From Marinilabilia rubra (GTDB lineage Bacteria; Bacteroidota; Bacteroidia; Bacteroidales; Marinilabiliaceae), in the NCBI RefSeq assembly GCF_003121985.1, contig NZ_QEWP01000002.1:411992-475991 (forward strand): a DNA stretch of 64,000 nt. Reading direction: 5' to 3'. The notes beneath the pieces were generated by a model. That model did not search any database. It saw nothing but the letters and a program-made list of their open reading frames with translations, and was not told where the DNA came from. How positions within the stretch are numbered: position 1 is the first letter of the stretch; each line of letters starts with the position of its first letter. Of this stretch, positions 1 through 9,045 are shown one piece after another. A program made the translations under genes and the position numbers.

Positions 1-444
1 CGATAACGAACGGGTGAGAACCACTTTATTGGTGGAGTTTATCGCCTTCCCGGGATCGCCCCATACGGGCTCAAACTGAAAGACCCTGAAGAAACAGGAA
101 TCGGCTGTGAGCATTTTATTCACCTTAAAACTTTGATTGTCTCTTTCCAAAAAGATCTGAGGGGACCAATCCACCGTGCAATAAGTTACCTTATCCACTT
201 CAGGAATCTCATCCTTAACAAGATTCACCATATTCTGGGACAGATAGGTGCTGTTATTATTGGTTAGGCAATAAACATCCTCCACTTGAGGGATAAACTG
301 GTCGGTGCTCTGCTCTTTCATGACAAATATAAAAATGAGCAAACTTACCGTCACCCCTACAGTGAGACCGGTTAGATTAAGGATACTGACTGTCTTGTTT
401 TTCAGCAAACTCCTGAATGCCAGCTTTGCATTTTTGATAATCAT
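1..444 (-). CDS. FtsX-like ABC transporter permease, 5' part only
   Basis: The first 148 codons of a gene whose 3' end lies outside the window. The frame is open from an ATG at 444 to base 1. It begins MIIKNAKLAFRSLLKNK and continues into a hydrophobic segment at residues 20-41, followed by an extracytoplasmic region. This is the usual N-terminus of the large MacB-PCD/FtsX permeases, and it matches the three complete paralogues upstream (574-2922, 3068-5428, 5672-8002) in layout. It is the last visible gene of the minus-strand export operon, 129 bp after its neighbour. The substrate cannot be told from sequence; lipid, lipoprotein, peptide or antibiotic export are the family's known roles. 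Confidence 0.8.
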   Translation of the reverse strand, partial: MIIKNAKLAFRSLLKNKTVSILNLTGLTVGVTVSLLIFIFVMKEQSTDQFIPQVEDVYCLTNNNSTYLSQNMVNLVKDEIPEVDKVTYCTVDWSPQIFLERDNQSFKVNKMLTADSCFFRVFQFEPVWGDPGKAINSTNKVVLTRSLS

Positions 445-504
445 CTTTTCGGTTTATTGTAGAAATAATTTGTATTTACCTGGTGAAAGCGAGGAACTAA
501 TGAG

Positions 505-560
505 GGATTGAGAGAATGGATGAATGAATGAGGAATACCTTTCTACCCTTCTATCATTCA
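505..560. repeat. GAATGA-type low-complexity spacer repeat
   Basis: The spacer between two permease genes carries repeats of the word GAATGA/GAGGGATTGAG followed by CATTCACCC-like words. The same words recur in the other spacers of this operon (2985-3065, 5445-5660, 8020-8225, 10660-10920). No hairpin with a T-run is visible. Confidence 0.6.
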
Positions 561-573
561 CCCTCCCCTCTGC

Positions 574-2922
574 TCACTCATCCCGCAATACCTCTGCCGG
601 GTTTCTGGTAGCCGCCTTCCAGCTTTGCCAACTCACGGCCAAAAGAGCCATAACCAGAGCCAAAATCCCGGACAAGGCAAAAATCCACCAATTCAAGGTT
701 GTGCGATAAGCAAAATTTTCAAGCCACCTGTTTACAGCCAGCCATCCCAGAGGAGCAGCAATCACAAAAGCTATTAATACCCACTTCAAAAAATCCCTGT
801 TCAACATGGTCATTACTTCAGTGATTGTAGCCCCGTTTACTTTTCGAACACCTATCTCTTTGGTTTTGTAAAGACTGATAAATATTGAAAGCCCCACAAT
901 CCCCAAAATGGAGACAATAATGGACAAAAAGCTAAAGGCAATGATGAATCCGGCCTGACGGCTTTCGTTGCGATATAATGCTTCCATGTGTTCATCCAGA
1001 AAGAAATATCTGAAGGGTAGTTCGGGGCTCAACTCCCGGTAAACCGTTCTTACATCTGAAAGAGCCTCTTTAACATTGGTCGCGGAAAATTTCACACTCA
1101 CATTTCCAAAATAACGTGGATTTTCGTTGTACCAAAAAACAAACGGTTCCACATTTTCCCTTAATGATACATAATTGAAGTCCTTTAGAATTCCCACCAA
1201 TACCCCATTATTCACTTCTGTGCCTAAGTTCCAGCCATACTTTTGGGCTGCAGCTTCATTGCAGATAATATTGTTCAGATCTCCTTCGCCCTCTCTGAAA
1301 AATCTTCCCTCTTTCAACTGAAAATCCATCATTGGGATATAGGATTCATCAACTGCCCAGTACCAAACCTGGCAGCGCTGGCCATCCACAACGAAGGAAT
1401 TCATCTCCTTGGCATAACCGGGAACAGCCCTTGAAAAAGCTACTTCTTTGATGTTAGGGGATTCCAGTAAGCGTTCTTCAAAATGGTTGTATTTATCGCG
1501 CAGATCCTGATTCATGCGTACCACCAACGTATTGTCTTTATTGTATCCCAGGTAACTGCCTTCCATGAATTTCACCTGTTTGATAACCCCTGCCGAGGCT
1601 ATAATCAGTGCAATGGTAGCGGCGAACTGAGTGACTGTCAGGACGGCTCTTAAAGTTCCTTTTTGTCGGCCATTGAACCTCTTCAGGGAAATGATGGGCT
1701 TATGAGTGGTTATTTGCCAGGACTGATAAGCACCGGCTGCAACAGCAAACAAAACAATAGACAAGCCAAGTGCCCCAAAAAGCCAGAAATCCTCAAAAAA
1801 AGGTAAGCTAAAGCCCAGCAAAGTTGGGGAGAATTCATGGATCAGATAAAAAGCAAGCAGTGTGGCCAAGAGGAAGGAAGTTCCAAATATTATCAAGCTT
1901 TCCAATATAATGTTTTTGCTGACATTAAAACGACTTCCTCCAAGAATCCTGAATATACTTACACTTTTTATACGCTGAGGAATTGAAGCCGTAGAAAGGT
2001 TAATGTAGTTAATGAGTGCCACAATAACAATTAATATTCCCACCAGAAAAAGGGCATCCACAAATGTTTTATTGTTAGAAGAGAAAAGGGGTGTCTCAGC
2101 TACTCCCGTCGTAAAATGCAGTTCGCCCAAAGGCCGTAGCACCAATTGCACAGATTCTCCCTCATTCAAAAACTTGTTATATTTCTCAATACTTGCCGAT
2201 TGTTGATTAATCTTATGCTGCAAACCCTCTGCATCGGTACCCGGTTTTACACGGATAAACGTGGGATAATTAACAATACTCCAGGTTTGTGCCCGCTGAA
2301 TATGGTGACTACTTTCACGCAATCTTAAAATTATTGAAGCCTGAACAACCGAGTTCTGAGGCAGATCTTCATAAACACCGGTAACAGTAAAATACTCATC
2401 TCCATGCTTTAACTGCTTACCTGTTACATTGGTTTCACCCCAGGCTTTTTGGGCAAAACTCTGAGAAATGATACCAGTTCCCGGCTGAGACAAGGCATCT
2501 GGTCCTTCTCCCTCTAAAAAATTGAATGTAAAAATGTCTGATAAATTTTCATCACCATAGGCGTAAACCTCAAGTCCATCGGCCTTCCCTCTCTCTGTCT
2601 CCCATTGAAAGAAACCTTCTTCCCAGCTTCCCCATGGCATATAAATGGTTGAGGTCTCAATTTCCGGAAATTCATTGGTTATGGTTTCTCCCGTGGGCCC
2701 CATCAGATATACCGAGGTCTTATCCTGCCGTGGCTGTTTTACCTCCACCCTGTAAATATCCGAAAAGTGCTCATTGTAAGTATCGTATTGGTACTCGTGC
2801 CAGACATACAGCATAATGAGTATAAAAGCCGTGAAAGCACTCACCAACCCTGTTAAATTCAGAATGGTCGTAAGCTTCGATTTTTTCAGGTTGATAAAAA
2901 CCAGTTTTAGTTGGGTGTTCAT
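574..2922 (-). CDS. FtsX-like ABC transporter permease (782 aa)
   Basis: Inner-membrane permease of a MacB/LolCDE-like exporter. The N-terminus (MNTQLKLVFINLKKSK) leads into a first transmembrane helix at about residues 20-42 and a long periplasmic MacB-PCD-like domain. Three helices follow at about 285-420. A second half repeats the plan: a helix near 430, another periplasmic domain, and three C-terminal helices at about 660-775. The end NPAEVLRDE is the family's conserved C-terminal signature, and the same tail closes the next two genes. It is one of four tandem permeases sharing the single ATPase gene at 8228-8926. The full length is normal for the two-FtsX-domain class found in Bacteroidota. 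Substrate unknown. Confidence 0.88.
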   Translation of the reverse strand: MNTQLKLVFINLKKSKLTTILNLTGLVSAFTAFILIMLYVWHEYQYDTYNEHFSDIYRVEVKQPRQDKTSVYLMGPTGETITNEFPEIETSTIYMPWGSWEEGFFQWETERGKADGLEVYAYGDENLSDIFTFNFLEGEGPDALSQPGTGIISQSFAQKAWGETNVTGKQLKHGDEYFTVTGVYEDLPQNSVVQASIILRLRESSHHIQRAQTWSIVNYPTFIRVKPGTDAEGLQHKINQQSASIEKYNKFLNEGESVQLVLRPLGELHFTTGVAETPLFSSNNKTFVDALFLVGILIVIVALINYINLSTASIPQRIKSVSIFRILGGSRFNVSKNIILESLIIFGTSFLLATLLAFYLIHEFSPTLLGFSLPFFEDFWLFGALGLSIVLFAVAAGAYQSWQITTHKPIISLKRFNGRQKGTLRAVLTVTQFAATIALIIASAGVIKQVKFMEGSYLGYNKDNTLVVRMNQDLRDKYNHFEERLLESPNIKEVAFSRAVPGYAKEMNSFVVDGQRCQVWYWAVDESYIPMMDFQLKEGRFFREGEGDLNNIICNEAAAQKYGWNLGTEVNNGVLVGILKDFNYVSLRENVEPFVFWYNENPRYFGNVSVKFSATNVKEALSDVRTVYRELSPELPFRYFFLDEHMEALYRNESRQAGFIIAFSFLSIIVSILGIVGLSIFISLYKTKEIGVRKVNGATITEVMTMLNRDFLKWVLIAFVIAAPLGWLAVNRWLENFAYRTTLNWWIFALSGILALVMALLAVSWQSWKAATRNPAEVLRDE

Positions 2923-2984
2923 TTATTAGAATATTTGATGTTTAGATTTTAGAGTTTAGATTCATTCTTAACCATGCTCTCTGA

Positions 2985-3065
2985 CAATTAGAGAATGAGG
3001 GAATGAATGAGGGAATGAATGAATGAGGGAATACCATTTCACCATTCAACCTTCCAACCCTTTCT
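2985..3065. repeat. GAATGAGG-type low-complexity spacer repeat
   Basis: Spacer between permease genes made of alternating GAGGGAATGAATGA words and then CATTTCACCATTCAACC words. It belongs to the same family of words as the other spacers of this operon. It is noncoding as far as can be judged. Confidence 0.6.
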
Positions 3066-3067
3066 CC

Positions 3068-5428
3068 TCACTCATCCCGCAATGCCTCTACCGGATTCCG
3101 GGTTGCCGCTCTCCAGCTGTTCCAGCTTACTGTGACAACCGCTATGGTAAATACGATAAGCCCGGTGATGGCAAAAATCCACCAACTCACGCTTGTGTGA
3201 TAGGCAAAATTTTTCAGCCATGCACTCATACCCCACAACGCAAATGGAACGGCCAGAACAAACGAAACAGCCACCCACTTCAGTAATCCCTTATTCAGCA
3301 AAAAAACTACCTGGGAAACAAGGGCACCATTCACTTTCCGGATACCTATCTCTTTGGTGCGGCGCCTAACCGTGTAACTTGAATACGCGAATAATCCGGT
3401 TACGGCAATCAGCACGGTGATGATGGCAAACCAACCTGTTACTGTTAGCAATCGCTCCTCAGAAGCATACTGCTCTTTTAACTGATCATCCAGAAAAACA
3501 GGCTCAAAAGCCGGTCCCGGATAGATGCCTGAGAAGGTCTCTTCAATACCGCTCATTACTTCCAAACCTCTCCCTGCTTCATATTTCACCAATAAGAACC
3601 GATTGTAGTGTTCCTGCGGATTTTGCACAAAAAAGGCAAAGTTGCCTATTCCTGAATAGAGCGAATTATAATGAAAATCCTCAACAACCCCGCTCACGAA
3701 AAAGTCTATCTTCTCAGGCGAATCATTACCCGATTCCGGGAAATTGCCTGCAACAATGTCTTCGTGAGAATAAGATTTGAGAAGCGCCTTATAAAACGAT
3801 TCATTAATAAAAATGGAAAAGTCCTGGTTGTCTTTAAAAACCTCTTTCACCTCAATATCCAATGTTTGGATGGCGTCAGGATCCACCATTGCAAATTTGA
3901 AGGGGTAGCTTTGATTCCCCAGTTCGAGGTTCAGATCCTGGAGACGAAAACCCGGGTAATGCTGAGCAGTTGCAGCACTCGTAATCCCCGGAAGCTTCAG
4001 GATCTCTTCTTTCAGCACATTGATTTTTTCATTTCGGGGGCCCGAAACCCTCACAACCGCAATATTCTCAGGATTGAAGCCAAGGTCTTTGTTCTGAATA
4101 AAATTGATTTGCTTGTTCAGCAACAACCCAAAAGCAATTAAACCTGCCACTATGGTAAACTGAAACAACAAAAGAGGGACAGAGCTTTTCATTCCCACAG
4201 CGGAAAGTGGCTTTACCTTTTTAAATACATTTCGTAAATCACTCAATCCGGCTACCAGTACAACCAATGAAGATAAAGCCAGCAAAAGTACCCAAAAACC
4301 TGCATCTCCAAAGTTGATCGACCAGCCTACAAAAAGGTTGTTAATTATATCGGGCGATAAACGGATAAATATAATGGCCAGAATGGCTCCAATAAGCACC
4401 AGTATGGTTACCCGCCACAGGTGATATAAACATATCCGGAAACGTGAGCTGCCCAGAATCTGCATAATGCGCGATTGTTTCTGATTGGTTTCCCTAATAG
4501 TCACATCCATCACCAGAAAATTGAACAATGCGGTAAGAAACAAAAGAACACCCACTATCAACAAAATATTCAGGTGCGATTGCCGAACTGCAGGAGAAAT
4601 ATCCCGGATAAGTCCCGGAGTAAAGTGAACTTCGCTCAGCGGTTGCAACCTGGACTCAAAAGCTTCCATCGGCGGTCCGTGAGCATCCCCAATCAAAGGT
4701 TTCAGTAAAGAGTTGAGTTTACTGGTAAGGACAACCTTATCCGCATTATCATAAAGTTTAAGATAAACGTAAGCACCATACACCTTCATGTGATCTATAT
4801 GATTCAGCGTTTGCTCGTAATGCCCGTATTTCGAAAAAACGAGGTCGTACCGCAAATGAGAATTGTCCTGATCCTCGCTGATGACTCCTACCACCCGGCA
4901 ACTTCTGTTCTGATTCTGATCCTGCGCATTGTATTGCACTTCTACCATTTGGCCCACCGGATCTTCGTCACCAAACAAATTTCTTGCTGCCCCTTCGCTT
5001 AATAATACCGTATTTGGCTCATCTAAAGCAGAAACATTCCCGGATTTCAGATGAATACCAAAGAACTTAATGAAACGACTATCCGCGTAAACAGGGTCTT
5101 TGATTCTAACCTTTTGATCACCACTCAGCAGGTCAAACTGCTCATCGTTTTTATAGAAAGTACTATACGACTCAATTTCTGGCTGGTCTTGCAGTGCTTG
5201 ATCATAGGCTGAAAAAGTAGAAGCCCAGTAAGTTCCTTTGTCAATTCTGGTGTTAATACGGTAAACCCTGCCGTAACCATCCACCTGCTTATCGTATGAA
5301 TGGTGATACCCCACAAACGAAATAATCACCAGGGCCACAGCCATAGCCACCGTCAAACCCACAAGGTTGACCGTTACAAAGAACTTGTCTTTCAGCAAGT
5401 GGCGAATGGCTAATTTTAAGTTTATCAT
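3068..5428 (-). CDS. FtsX-like ABC transporter permease (786 aa)
   Basis: Second complete permease of the export operon. It begins MINLKLAIRHLLKDK with a hydrophobic segment at about 20-42, then a MacB-PCD-like periplasmic domain and a three-helix FtsX block (about 285-395). A second periplasmic domain follows, then a final three-helix block near 665-775 that contains the FtsX-typical stretch RRRTKEIGIRKVNGA. It ends NPVEALRDE. Protein-level similarity to its neighbours is evident mainly in the helices and the termini; the periplasmic domains have diverged, suggesting different partners or substrates. Same operon, same strand, 145 bp from its neighbour. Confidence 0.88.
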   Translation of the reverse strand: MINLKLAIRHLLKDKFFVTVNLVGLTVAMAVALVIISFVGYHHSYDKQVDGYGRVYRINTRIDKGTYWASTFSAYDQALQDQPEIESYSTFYKNDEQFDLLSGDQKVRIKDPVYADSRFIKFFGIHLKSGNVSALDEPNTVLLSEGAARNLFGDEDPVGQMVEVQYNAQDQNQNRSCRVVGVISEDQDNSHLRYDLVFSKYGHYEQTLNHIDHMKVYGAYVYLKLYDNADKVVLTSKLNSLLKPLIGDAHGPPMEAFESRLQPLSEVHFTPGLIRDISPAVRQSHLNILLIVGVLLFLTALFNFLVMDVTIRETNQKQSRIMQILGSSRFRICLYHLWRVTILVLIGAILAIIFIRLSPDIINNLFVGWSINFGDAGFWVLLLALSSLVVLVAGLSDLRNVFKKVKPLSAVGMKSSVPLLLFQFTIVAGLIAFGLLLNKQINFIQNKDLGFNPENIAVVRVSGPRNEKINVLKEEILKLPGITSAATAQHYPGFRLQDLNLELGNQSYPFKFAMVDPDAIQTLDIEVKEVFKDNQDFSIFINESFYKALLKSYSHEDIVAGNFPESGNDSPEKIDFFVSGVVEDFHYNSLYSGIGNFAFFVQNPQEHYNRFLLVKYEAGRGLEVMSGIEETFSGIYPGPAFEPVFLDDQLKEQYASEERLLTVTGWFAIITVLIAVTGLFAYSSYTVRRRTKEIGIRKVNGALVSQVVFLLNKGLLKWVAVSFVLAVPFALWGMSAWLKNFAYHTSVSWWIFAITGLIVFTIAVVTVSWNSWRAATRNPVEALRDE

Positions 5429-5444
5429 TGGCGTTTGTTTAAGT

Positions 5445-5660
5445 AATGAGGGAATGAGGGATTGAGAGAATGAGGGAATGAATGAGGGGATGAATGAATG
5501 GTGACCCGCTCTGCTCTATGCCCCATGCTCTCTGCTAATGAGAGAATGAAAGATTGAGGGAATGATAGAATACCATTTCACCTTTCTACCATTCCACCCA
5601 CCCTCAACTGATGAGCTGGCGAACTGGTGTGCTGATGAGCAAACTCTCTCCATGCTCCTT
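5445..5660. repeat. Low-complexity spacer with three recurring word classes
   Basis: This spacer holds GAGAATGAGGGAATGAATGA words, then CATGCTCTCTG/CCCCATGC words, then CTGATGAGCTGGCGAACTGG words. All three classes occur again at 8020-8225 and 10660-10920. No open reading frame of note and no terminator. Confidence 0.6.
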
Positions 5661-5671
5661 GCCCCAATCTC

Positions 5672-8002
5672 CTACTCATACCTCAGCGCTTCTACCGGGT
5701 TTCTGGTAGCGGCACGCCAGCTTTGTACAATAACAGTAAATACAGCCAGCGAAATAATAAGCAAACCAGCTACTACGAAAACTCCGATTCCCATATCAAT
5801 ACGGTAGGCAAAACCCTGTAGCCACTCATTCATAAGGTACCACGAAACAGGAATGGCAATGGTGAAACCGACCAATCCGGTAATCAAAAACGGTTTTATG
5901 AGCCTGTTTACGATGCTGGGAACAGGTTCTCCCATGCATTTGCGGACACCAATTTCCTTGGTTTTCTGCTCCGCCATAAACATGATTACGCCCAGTAGTC
6001 CCAGAACCAGGACTATAATTGAAAACCCTGAAAATATCCAGACAAGAGTGCGAAGATTTCTTTCAGAAGCCAGCAGCGACGCCATTTTTTCATCGAAGAA
6101 ACCGTAAGTCATAGGTATATCAGGTTCTAATTTCTGTCCAATCGTTTTTATCTGGTTTAGTGTTGAACTGATATTATCGATATTCAGCTTGATGGCCATA
6201 AAATTGTTGGTCCACTGGCCACCAATGGGACTAATCACCATGGGCTGTACTTCCTTAGCCAGCGAATTGAAATGGATATCCCCAATGACACCCTGAATTC
6301 TGTAGGTCGAGCCAAAAGCCTCAAGGGTTTTTCCTTCAAAACTGTCCCACCCAATGATTCGGGCAAATGCCTCGTTGATTACGATCCCTTCCTGATCAGA
6401 ATCCTGAAAATAGGCTCCCTCTACCATCTTGGCCTCTAGGGTTGACGGCATATCTTCATCTGCATACCAGAGTGTAACCAGTGGCTTAAAATCAGGATCT
6501 TTCCCTTGCCAACTCCAAGCTTCACTATTATTACCTATCGAAAAAGGCAAGTAGGACAACACTGTGGAAGATTCGACATTAGAAATGCGGTTGACTTCTT
6601 CTTTAAAAACATTATGGTTCTCCTTGAGCTTGCCATCCAGATAAACATACATTACCTGGTCTTTTTCAAAGCCAAGGTCCATTTTCTGCAAATAGGTAGT
6701 TTGGCGTGATATGATCATGGTTGAGCTTAACAGCATAAGAGACACCAGGAAGATGACCGCCACCAAAGCATTGCGAAAAACACCTTTGCTCTTCACCGAT
6801 TTGAAACTTGACCTCAGCGTCCGAACCGGTGAAAAAGAGGTGAGATAAAAAGCCGGATAACTACCTGCCAGAAAAACAGTAACCAAATAAATCATTGTCA
6901 TTGCCAAAAGAGGTTTCCACGAAAAGATAGCCAGTGGGTTGATTTGCTTTTCAATGGAGACATTAAAAAGAGGCAGTGCCGCCAAAGCCACCAAAATAGC
7001 AACCATAAATGCGACCAGGCAAATGATGGCAATATCGGAATAAATTAAACGAACAAGGCTCTCCCGTGTAGCGCCAAGGGTTTTTCTCAGGCCGGTTTCT
7101 TTAATTTGCTTTACCGACCGGGCTGTATTGAGGTTGATGAAGTTTAGGGTAGCAGCAAGTAACACCATAAGTCCTATCAGGGCAAAGATTCGCACATTGC
7201 GGATGTGCCCCTTTTCATACAGATAACCGTTTTTAAATTTATAGGCTCTTAAATAATTGGTCGATTCGGGCATTTCCTGCTGAATGCGATTGGTCACTGA
7301 AGAAGCGATTTTGTCGAAATTTTCCGGTTTGTTGAGCAATCCGTAAGTCATGAAGCTGTTGTTGTACCAGGTCGTCAGGTAATCCTCCCGGTTAAACATG
7401 GCAGATACATGATTGACAGGAACCAACGCATCAAATTTAACAGAGGAGTTTTGAGGAATGTCTTCAATGACCCCAACCACTCTCATATTATACTCTTTAT
7501 TAAACTTCACCATTTTCCCGATGGGATCTTCATTCCCAAAGTATTTTTGGGCTGTGGTCTGTGTCAATACAACTTTATTTTTTACGCCTTCCTCACCCCG
7601 GCTACCCTTGATAAAAGGAAACGAAAAGATGTCAAACAAAGAATAGTCGGCAAAAGCGACGCCTTCCAGGTATTTTTTATCCTTATATTGAACAAGGTAA
7701 TCAACATAAGGGGGTCTGTAGCGACTGGTAGTTTCAATTTCGGGGTATTCATCCCTGATTGCCGGACCTACTGCCGGGGGACATCCATCGAAAGTCACCT
7801 CTTTCTGACCGCCTTCGAGATAAGCATGCACCACAAAGATGCGATCGATCTTTTCATGGAAACGGTCATGGCTTACCTCATCCACAGTCCAGAAAAAGAT
7901 AAACATCACACAAATCAATCCCACAATCAGTCCCGAAATCCCCAGGAGAGATGCTGTTTTGTTCTTTTTTAATCGTCTGAATGTTAATAGTATTTTTTTC
8001 AT
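5672..8002 (-). CDS. FtsX-like ABC transporter permease (776 aa)
   Basis: First permease gene after the ATPase gene in the direction of transcription. MKKILLTFRRLKKNK is followed by a helix at about 17-39, a periplasmic MacB-PCD-like domain (about 45-275) and an FtsX block at about 278-410. A second membrane-anchored periplasmic domain comes next, then a final FtsX block at about 660-770 with the motif EQKTKEIGVRKCMGE and the tail NPVEALRYE. The SVKQIKETGLRKTLGA segment near 300 is the equivalent signature of the first half. It should work as a dimer or heterodimer with the ATPase and the membrane-fusion protein encoded upstream. Confidence 0.88.
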   Translation of the reverse strand: MKKILLTFRRLKKNKTASLLGISGLIVGLICVMFIFFWTVDEVSHDRFHEKIDRIFVVHAYLEGGQKEVTFDGCPPAVGPAIRDEYPEIETTSRYRPPYVDYLVQYKDKKYLEGVAFADYSLFDIFSFPFIKGSRGEEGVKNKVVLTQTTAQKYFGNEDPIGKMVKFNKEYNMRVVGVIEDIPQNSSVKFDALVPVNHVSAMFNREDYLTTWYNNSFMTYGLLNKPENFDKIASSVTNRIQQEMPESTNYLRAYKFKNGYLYEKGHIRNVRIFALIGLMVLLAATLNFINLNTARSVKQIKETGLRKTLGATRESLVRLIYSDIAIICLVAFMVAILVALAALPLFNVSIEKQINPLAIFSWKPLLAMTMIYLVTVFLAGSYPAFYLTSFSPVRTLRSSFKSVKSKGVFRNALVAVIFLVSLMLLSSTMIISRQTTYLQKMDLGFEKDQVMYVYLDGKLKENHNVFKEEVNRISNVESSTVLSYLPFSIGNNSEAWSWQGKDPDFKPLVTLWYADEDMPSTLEAKMVEGAYFQDSDQEGIVINEAFARIIGWDSFEGKTLEAFGSTYRIQGVIGDIHFNSLAKEVQPMVISPIGGQWTNNFMAIKLNIDNISSTLNQIKTIGQKLEPDIPMTYGFFDEKMASLLASERNLRTLVWIFSGFSIIVLVLGLLGVIMFMAEQKTKEIGVRKCMGEPVPSIVNRLIKPFLITGLVGFTIAIPVSWYLMNEWLQGFAYRIDMGIGVFVVAGLLIISLAVFTVIVQSWRAATRNPVEALRYE

Positions 8003-8019
8003 CGTTGATCTGTTTTATA

Positions 8020-8225
8020 GCTGATGAGTTGGTGAACTGGTGAGCTGATGAGCAATATTGAGTCTTAAAGCTCCATGCCCCTGCTAATTAATGAGGGAAT
8101 GAATGAATGATAGAATGAGGGAATACAATTCCTCTGTCTTTAGCTGATGAGCTGGTGATCTGGTGAGTTGATGAGCAATTGCTCTCCGTGCTCTTTGCCC
8201 TGTGCTCTTTGCCCCATGCCCTCTG
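8020..8225. repeat. Low-complexity spacer with recurring words
   Basis: The spacer repeats GATGAGTTGGTGAACTGGTGAGC twice in near-identical form (about 8020-8052 and 8141-8178). It also has GAATGAATGATAGAATGAGG (about 8095-8120) and GCTCTTTGCCC/CCATGCCC words (about 8185-8225). It is the longest of the operon's word-repeat spacers apart from the one at 10660. Confidence 0.6.
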
Positions 8226-8227
8226 CC

Positions 8228-8926
8228 CTAAAGTATCATCTCACCCAATTCCTTTTTCACCTCTTCGGTGATAATCTGACCGTCGAAGAGATTCACCACC
8301 CGGTGAGCAAACTCCGAATCGTGAAGCGAGTGCGTCACCATTACGATGGTAGTCCCTTCCCGATTAAGCTCAGTAAGGAGGTTCATCACTTCCAGACCGT
8401 TTTTGGAGTCCAGGTTACCGGTAGGCTCATCGGCCAGTATCAGCTTGGGATTGGCTACTACAGCGCGTGCTATGGCCACCCGTTGTTGCTGTCCACCCGA
8501 TAATTGTTGTGGAAAGTGCTTTTTCCGATGTCCGATTTTCATTCGCTCAAGCACCTCTTCCACACGCTCTTTTCGCTCTTTGGCACTATATTTCAAATAG
8601 ATGAGTGGCAACTCCACATTTTCAAACACATTGAGTTCGTCAATCAGATTAAAACTCTGAAACACGAAGCCAATATTACCTTTGCGAAGGGAGGTTCGCT
8701 GCCGCTCTTTTAGGTGGCCCACTTCCTGTCCGTCAAAGAAATATTGACCTCCGGTAGGGTTATCGAGCAACCCGATGATGTTCAACAACGTGGATTTTCC
8801 ACATCCAGACGGGCCCATAATGGCCAGAAATTCGCCTTCCTGCACGTGCAGGTTGACCTGATCCAATGCACTGGTTTCAATCTCTTCAGTGCGGAATACT
8901 TTTGTGAGGTTTGTTGTTTTTAGCAT
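8228..8926 (-). CDS. ABC exporter ATPase, LolD/MacB-type (232 aa)
   Basis: Cytoplasmic nucleotide-binding subunit that powers the neighbouring permeases. It has Walker [10 protein letters not shown] (residues 38-46), a Q-loop FQSFNL near 90, signature LSGGQQQR near 142, Walker [14 protein letters not shown] near 162 and H-loop VTHS near 196. The length and the [10 protein letters not shown] motif are typical of the LolD/MacB/FtsE group of exporter ATPases. It lies between the membrane-fusion gene (9046-10302) and the permeases, all on the minus strand. One ATPase gene serves at least four permease genes, so it is presumably shared. Confidence 0.93.
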   Translation of the reverse strand: MLKTTNLTKVFRTEEIETSALDQVNLHVQEGEFLAIMGPSGCGKSTLLNIIGLLDNPTGGQYFFDGQEVGHLKERQRTSLRKGNIGFVFQSFNLIDELNVFENVELPLIYLKYSAKERKERVEEVLERMKIGHRKKHFPQQLSGGQQQRVAIARAVVANPKLILADEPTGNLDSKNGLEVMNLLTELNREGTTIVMVTHSLHDSEFAHRVVNLFDGQIITEEVKKELGEMIL

Positions 8927-9045
8927 AAGATGCCCCCTTTAATTCCCCCTAAGGGGGAAGATTAAAATTAGTTGTCTATATTTTTTGATTTATAAAAATA
9001 CTCATTTCTTTTTCTCCTCCCCTTGGGGGAGGTCGGGTAGGGCCC

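Noticed and set aside
3671..4141. A 156-codon plus-strand frame inside a permease gene
   Set aside because: It is antisense to a well-supported permease and has no recognisable protein features.
7409..7972. A 187-codon plus-strand frame inside a permease gene
   Set aside because: It is antisense to the permease; the composition is unlike a real protein (runs of Ile, Phe, His).
8942..9040. CCCCCTAAGGGGG and CCCCTTGGGGG words as a terminator or regulatory hairpin
   Set aside because: They lie between co-directional genes of one operon without a T-run and look like the common G/C-tract words seen in Bacteroidota spacers.
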